Shown here: positions 40,997 to 43,991 of the stretch, in pieces
Numbering within the stretch: the first letter of the stretch is position 1
Layout of the letters: each line of letters begins with the position of its first letter
Assembly: GCA_029263125.1 (NCBI GenBank)
Contig: JAJCYD010000044.1
Coordinates: 1-43,991 of the forward strand
Direction: 5' to 3'
From: Solirubrobacteraceae bacterium
GTDB lineage: Bacteria > Actinomycetota > Thermoleophilia > Solirubrobacterales > Solirubrobacteraceae
Length of the DNA: 43,991 nucleotides
Program-made: the position numbers and the translations under genes
The notes under the pieces: model-generated
What the model saw: the letters and a program-made list of their open reading frames with translations, nothing else
The model's database searches: none
What the model was told of the DNA's origin: nothing

Positions 40997-41527
40997 TTAC
41001 TTCGAGCCGGCGCTGAGCTGCGCCTTCAGCGCCGCGTTGGCCTCCGAGATCGCCGGTGAGTCGCGCGCGAGCTTCTCGGTGGCTGCGCGCGCCGCCGCCG
41101 CGCGCTCCGCGCCCGGTCCGCTGCCCCCCGCGGCCTCCGTGATCGCTTGGAGATCGTCGGCCGCCGTGGTGAGCGCCGCAGTGAGATCACCGACGTTCTC
41201 GCTCGAGGCGTCTGGCGGATCGAGCGCCTTGAGATCGTCGACGACCCCGCGGACGCGGGTCGTCAGGCCGCCGAAGGTCTCCTCCAGCTGGGCGTCCGTC
41301 TGGGACTTCGCTGCACCGACGGCCGCGCCGACGTCCTCGCCAAGCTGCGACGTCGCTTCGGTGGCCGTCGTCGCGGCCTGCTGAAAGTCCGCGTCGCTCT
41401 GCTCGGAATCGTCGCCGCCGCAGCCGGCCGCGAGCAGCGAGCCGACCACGAGCAGCAGCGGCACCCGCCGGCGCCAGGACCGCGTGGGCGATGATCCCGT
41501 GGAACTCGCAAGATGAGCAGTGAGCAT
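40997..41527 (-). CDS. Putative lipoprotein, Ala-rich helical
   Basis: The 176-residue product has a basic start (RSWRRR), a hydrophobic run and the lipobox LLAAGCGG with the modified cysteine at residue 36, so it should be anchored to the outer face of the membrane. The mature part is rich in Ala/Thr/Glu helices (DFQQAATTATEATSQLGEDVGAAVG; AAAARAATEKLARD). No family is recognised. ATG 41527 follows a GGGAGAT ribosome site. It is divergent from the ABC exporter 118 bases away; that gap holds no clear promoter. Confidence 0.8.
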   Translation of the reverse strand: MLTAHLASSTGSSPTRSWRRRVPLLLVVGSLLAAGCGGDDSEQSDADFQQAATTATEATSQLGEDVGAAVGAAKSQTDAQLEETFGGLTTRVRGVVDDLKALDPPDASSENVGDLTAALTTAADDLQAITEAAGGSGPGAERAAAARAATEKLARDSPAISEANAALKAQLSAGSK

Positions 41528-41645
41528 GGGCGCGATCTCCCGTTCCGGTTGCTGGCTGGGACGCTGGCCGCGCCAGGCTACAGGGCCGACGATGCCTCGG
41601 GGGGTCGGTGTGTAGGGCGCGCGGGACAGGGGCATCCTCCTCCTG

Positions 41646-42548
41646 ATGACGCTCGAGCTCACGGCGGTGAGCAAGTCCTTCTCGACAGGCCCGGCGGTCA
41701 GCGACCTGTCGTTCGCCGTGCCGCGCGGGGCGATGTTCGGGCTGCTTGGTCCCAACGGCGCGGGCAAGACCACGACCATCCGGATGATCCTCGACATCAT
41801 CCGCCCCGACAGCGGAGCGCTCGCGTGGGACGCAGAGCCGGTGATCGACCTGCCGCGGCTGACGTTCGGTTACCTGCCCGAGGAACGCGGGCTGTACCCC
41901 GACATGGCGGTGGCCGAGCAGATCGCGTTCTTCGGCGAGGTCAGCGGCCTGTCGCGGCGCGACGCGCGTGACGCGACGACGCGCTGGATCGAGCGCATGG
42001 ACATCTCCGAGCACGCCGACAAGCCCGTCGCGGCGCTGTCGAAGGGCAACCAGCAGAAGGTCCAGTTCCTCGTGGCGATGGTGCACGAGCCCCCGCTGCT
42101 GATCCTCGACGAGCCCTTCAGTGGCCTTGATCCCGTCAACCACGAGCTGCTGCTGGACATCCTGCCCGAGCTGCAGGCTGCCGGCACGACGATCGTGCTC
42201 AGCACGCACGATCTCGAGCAGGTCGAGTCCCTGTGCGACGAGCTCGCCCTGATCAACCGCGCCGAGCTCGTGTTCGCGGGTCCCGTGACGCAGCTTCGCG
42301 CGCGCCACGCCGACCGCCGCCGCGTCCAGCTGGTCTTCCGCGGCGACGAGGCGGGGCTGCTGGACGAGGTCGACGAGCTCGACACGCGGCGCGGCCCCGA
42401 CGGCTGGCTGGAGCTGTCCTCCACCAACGGCACGTCGGCCGACGAGCTCGCGCGGCACGCCCTGCGCCATGGCGAGCTGCGCGAGCTGAGCACCGTCGAG
42501 CCCTCGCTGCGGGAGATCTTCCTCGACGAGATCCTCCGGATGCCCTGA
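41646..42548 (+). CDS. ABC transporter ATP-binding protein, NatA-like
   Basis: The 300-residue product has Walker A GPNGAGKTTT, signature LSKGNQQKVQFLVA, Walker B LLILDEPFSGLDP and the switch histidine in STHDLEQ, followed by an ~80-residue C-terminal extension typical of drug/sodium exporters (NatA, DrrA-like). The LSKGN variant of the signature is common in this group. Translation begins at ATG 41646; a start further upstream is not supported. The permease gene follows after two bases. Confidence 0.94.
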   Translation: MTLELTAVSKSFSTGPAVSDLSFAVPRGAMFGLLGPNGAGKTTTIRMILDIIRPDSGALAWDAEPVIDLPRLTFGYLPEERGLYPDMAVAEQIAFFGEVSGLSRRDARDATTRWIERMDISEHADKPVAALSKGNQQKVQFLVAMVHEPPLLILDEPFSGLDPVNHELLLDILPELQAAGTTIVLSTHDLEQVESLCDELALINRAELVFAGPVTQLRARHADRRRVQLVFRGDEAGLLDEVDELDTRRGPDGWLELSSTNGTSADELARHALRHGELRELSTVEPSLREIFLDEILRMP

Positions 42549-42550
42549 GC

Positions 42551-43759
42551 GTGCGCAACGCCCGTCTCATCGCCATGCGCGAGCTGCGCAGCCGGGTGCG
42601 GCGCACCGGCTACCGTGTCACGACGGTCGGCGGGCTGCTGCTGATCGCGGCGCTGTTCCTGCTGCCGACGATCACCGACGCCCTGCAGAACGCGTCGCGC
42701 ACCGAGATCGCGGTGTCCGGAGCCGACGCGGCGACGGTCCGCGCGCTCCAGCGCTCGCTGCCCGAGCGCGCGCCGAACGGCCGGCCCACGCTGCAGCTGC
42801 GGCACGTCGCCGGCGCCTCCGCGGGCGAACGGCTGCGGCGTGACGGCGAGGTCGACGGGCTCCTGCTGCTCGGCGGGGCGACGCCCCGATACCGCGCCGA
42901 GGCTCCCGACGACGAGGTCGACCGGCTGCTCGGCGCCGTGGCGACCCTCACGGCGCAGCAGCGCCTGCAACGGCGCGGCCTGGACGCCCGCGAGGTCGCT
43001 GCCGTCTTCGACGCGCCCCGGATCGCCGTGCGCGACACCGACGGAAAGAGCGTCTCGTCGCAGTCGCGCACGCTCGTCTACGCGCTGCTGCTGATGCTCT
43101 ACATGTCCGTGCTCGTCTACGGCGCGGCGGCGTCCTCGGCGATCGTGCAGGAGAAGGCCTCGCGCGTCACCGAGGTGATGATCGCCCGCGTCACGCCCCT
43201 GGAGCACATGGCCGGCAAGCTCGGCGGGGTCGGTCTCGCGGGCCTGGCACAGTTCGCGGTCTGGATCGGGGCCGCGTTGGCGATCCTCGCGGTCGGCAGC
43301 CTGCTCGGCGGCTCAAGCGGCGTCGAGCTGGCCGACGTGCCGGCCACGACCTTCATCGCCTTCGGCGCCTTCTTCGCCCTCGGCTTCACGCTCTACGGCG
43401 CGTTGTATGCGGGCCTCAGCGCTCCCGCCAGCCGCATCGAGGACGCGACGGCCGCGGGTGCGCTGCCGGGCATCCTGATCGTCGCCTCGTTCCTCGCGGC
43501 GACCGTCGCGCTCGGCGACCCCGAGTCCGGCGCCGCGCGGATCCTGTCGTTCATCCCGCCGCTGAGCCCGATGACGATGTTCACCCGCGTGTCGCTCGGG
43601 TCGCCGCCACTGTGGGAGGTGGCCCTGTCGATCGTGCTGCTGCTGGCCATGATCGCGCTCGTGCTGTGGCTCGCCGCCAAGATCTATCGCGTCTCGATCC
43701 TCCTGTACGGCACGCGTCCCGGACCGCGCGGGATCCTCACGCTCCTGCGCTCGTCCTGA
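42551..43759 (+). CDS. ABC transporter permease, NatB-like
   Basis: The 402-residue product starts with a cytoplasmic RELRSRVRRTGYRVTT and a first helix (GGLLLIAALFLLPTI). A large outer domain follows (~45-175), then five helices from TLVYALLLMLYMSVLVYG to VALSIVLLLAMIALVLWLAAKIYRVSILLYG. The conserved QEKASRVTEVMIARVTP after the second helix is the hallmark of NatB/ABC-2 permeases. GTG 42551 is two bases after the ATPase stop, giving a coupled pair that should export a cation, lipid or drug; the substrate is unknown. Confidence 0.92.
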   Translation: MRNARLIAMRELRSRVRRTGYRVTTVGGLLLIAALFLLPTITDALQNASRTEIAVSGADAATVRALQRSLPERAPNGRPTLQLRHVAGASAGERLRRDGEVDGLLLLGGATPRYRAEAPDDEVDRLLGAVATLTAQQRLQRRGLDAREVAAVFDAPRIAVRDTDGKSVSSQSRTLVYALLLMLYMSVLVYGAAASSAIVQEKASRVTEVMIARVTPLEHMAGKLGGVGLAGLAQFAVWIGAALAILAVGSLLGGSSGVELADVPATTFIAFGAFFALGFTLYGALYAGLSAPASRIEDATAAGALPGILIVASFLAATVALGDPESGAARILSFIPPLSPMTMFTRVSLGSPPLWEVALSIVLLLAMIALVLWLAAKIYRVSILLYGTRPGPRGILTLLRSS

Positions 43760-43874
43760 GCGCGGTCGGCGCGGATCGGTTGGTGACGATGGCGTCGCCG
43801 AATCGCGCAGGCCCTATCGGCCAGGCGGCGCACGATGGGCCGGTTGCTGGCAGCGGTCGCGGACGACCACGGCA

Positions 43875-43991
43875 TCAACTCCGAACGGACTCCAATCCCC
43901 GCGACGGGACCTCGCCCCAGAGCTGCTCGAGGCGGTAGAAGTCCCTCGCCTCCGGGGTGAAGATGTGCACGACGACGTCGAGGTAGTCCAT
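43875..43991 (-). CDS. rsfS: Ribosome silencing factor, C-terminal end (5' part outside window)
   Basis: On the minus strand the last 39 codons (including stop at 43875-43877) read [19 protein letters not shown] followed by [12 protein letters not shown]. This is the highly conserved C-terminus of RsfS (RsfA/Iojap), which binds L14 and blocks joining of the ribosomal subunits. The frame is open through the window edge, so the gene starts beyond base 43991. Convergent with the natB-like gene; the 115-base gap (43760-43874) shows no clear terminator. Confidence 0.88.
   Translation of the reverse strand: MDYLDVVVHIFTPEARDFYRLEQLWGEVPSRGLESVRS

Overview
The window is about 44 kb of very GC-rich DNA with dense, overlapping genes, many GTG starts, short or absent leaders and no insertion sequence. 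Gene content fits a Gram-positive actinobacterial chromosome. The gene orders rpmB-fakA-recG-rsmD-coaD and priA-def-fmt-rsmB-rpe, a SepIVA/DivIVA-type coiled-coil protein next to coaD, and PKD-domain surface proteins suggest the class Thermoleophilia (Solirubrobacterales or a relative). That placement is inference from gene content, not from a phylogenetic marker.

Left end (1-5.6 kb) is accessory: a 5'-truncated rifampicin phosphotransferase-type gene, a decayed vapC, a flavin reductase whose C-terminal end is out of frame, an unrecognised gene and a B12-binding radical SAM protein. From 5.67 to 12.8 kb, on the minus strand, lies a housekeeping cluster read as rpmB, fakA-like DAK gene, [72-bp tandem repeat array + broken zinc metallopeptidase], recG, rsmD, coaD and a SepIVA-like gene. 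A membrane Ser/Thr kinase and a secreted GH10 xylanase are on the plus strand at 12.9-15.7 kb. The full riboflavin set ribD, ribE, ribBA, ribH follows on the minus strand (16.0-20.4 kb). A vapBC toxin-antitoxin pair with its own palindromic operator and apparently leaderless promoter lies between ribE and ribBA.

From 20.4 to 26.8 kb there is a surface-glycan module: two membrane glycosyltransferases on the minus strand, then a GT2 glycosyltransferase, a methyltransferase and a flippase on the plus strand. From 26.8 to 33.8 kb (minus strand) there is an ABC exporter of the FtsX/MacB type, then a three-gene operon coding for a PKD-domain surface protein, an ExbB/MotA/TolQ-like proton channel and a DUF2149 protein, then an HD-GYP phosphodiesterase with a degenerate GGDEF domain. 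The three-gene operon is preceded by a symmetric stem-loop element of unknown type. I consider this the best candidate for an undescribed system: a proton-driven device tied to a surface protein in a cell that should have no outer membrane.

The right end holds the translation/replication-restart cluster priA, (secreted protein), def, fmt, rsmB, zinc ribbon, rpe; a second coiled-coil protein; tRNA-Ala(GGC); a lipoprotein; a NatAB-like ABC exporter; and the last 38 codons of rsfS cut by the window edge.

Several genes show damage (vapC remnant, zinc peptidase, flavin reductase). These could be real decay or, for single-base shifts, sequencing or assembly errors.
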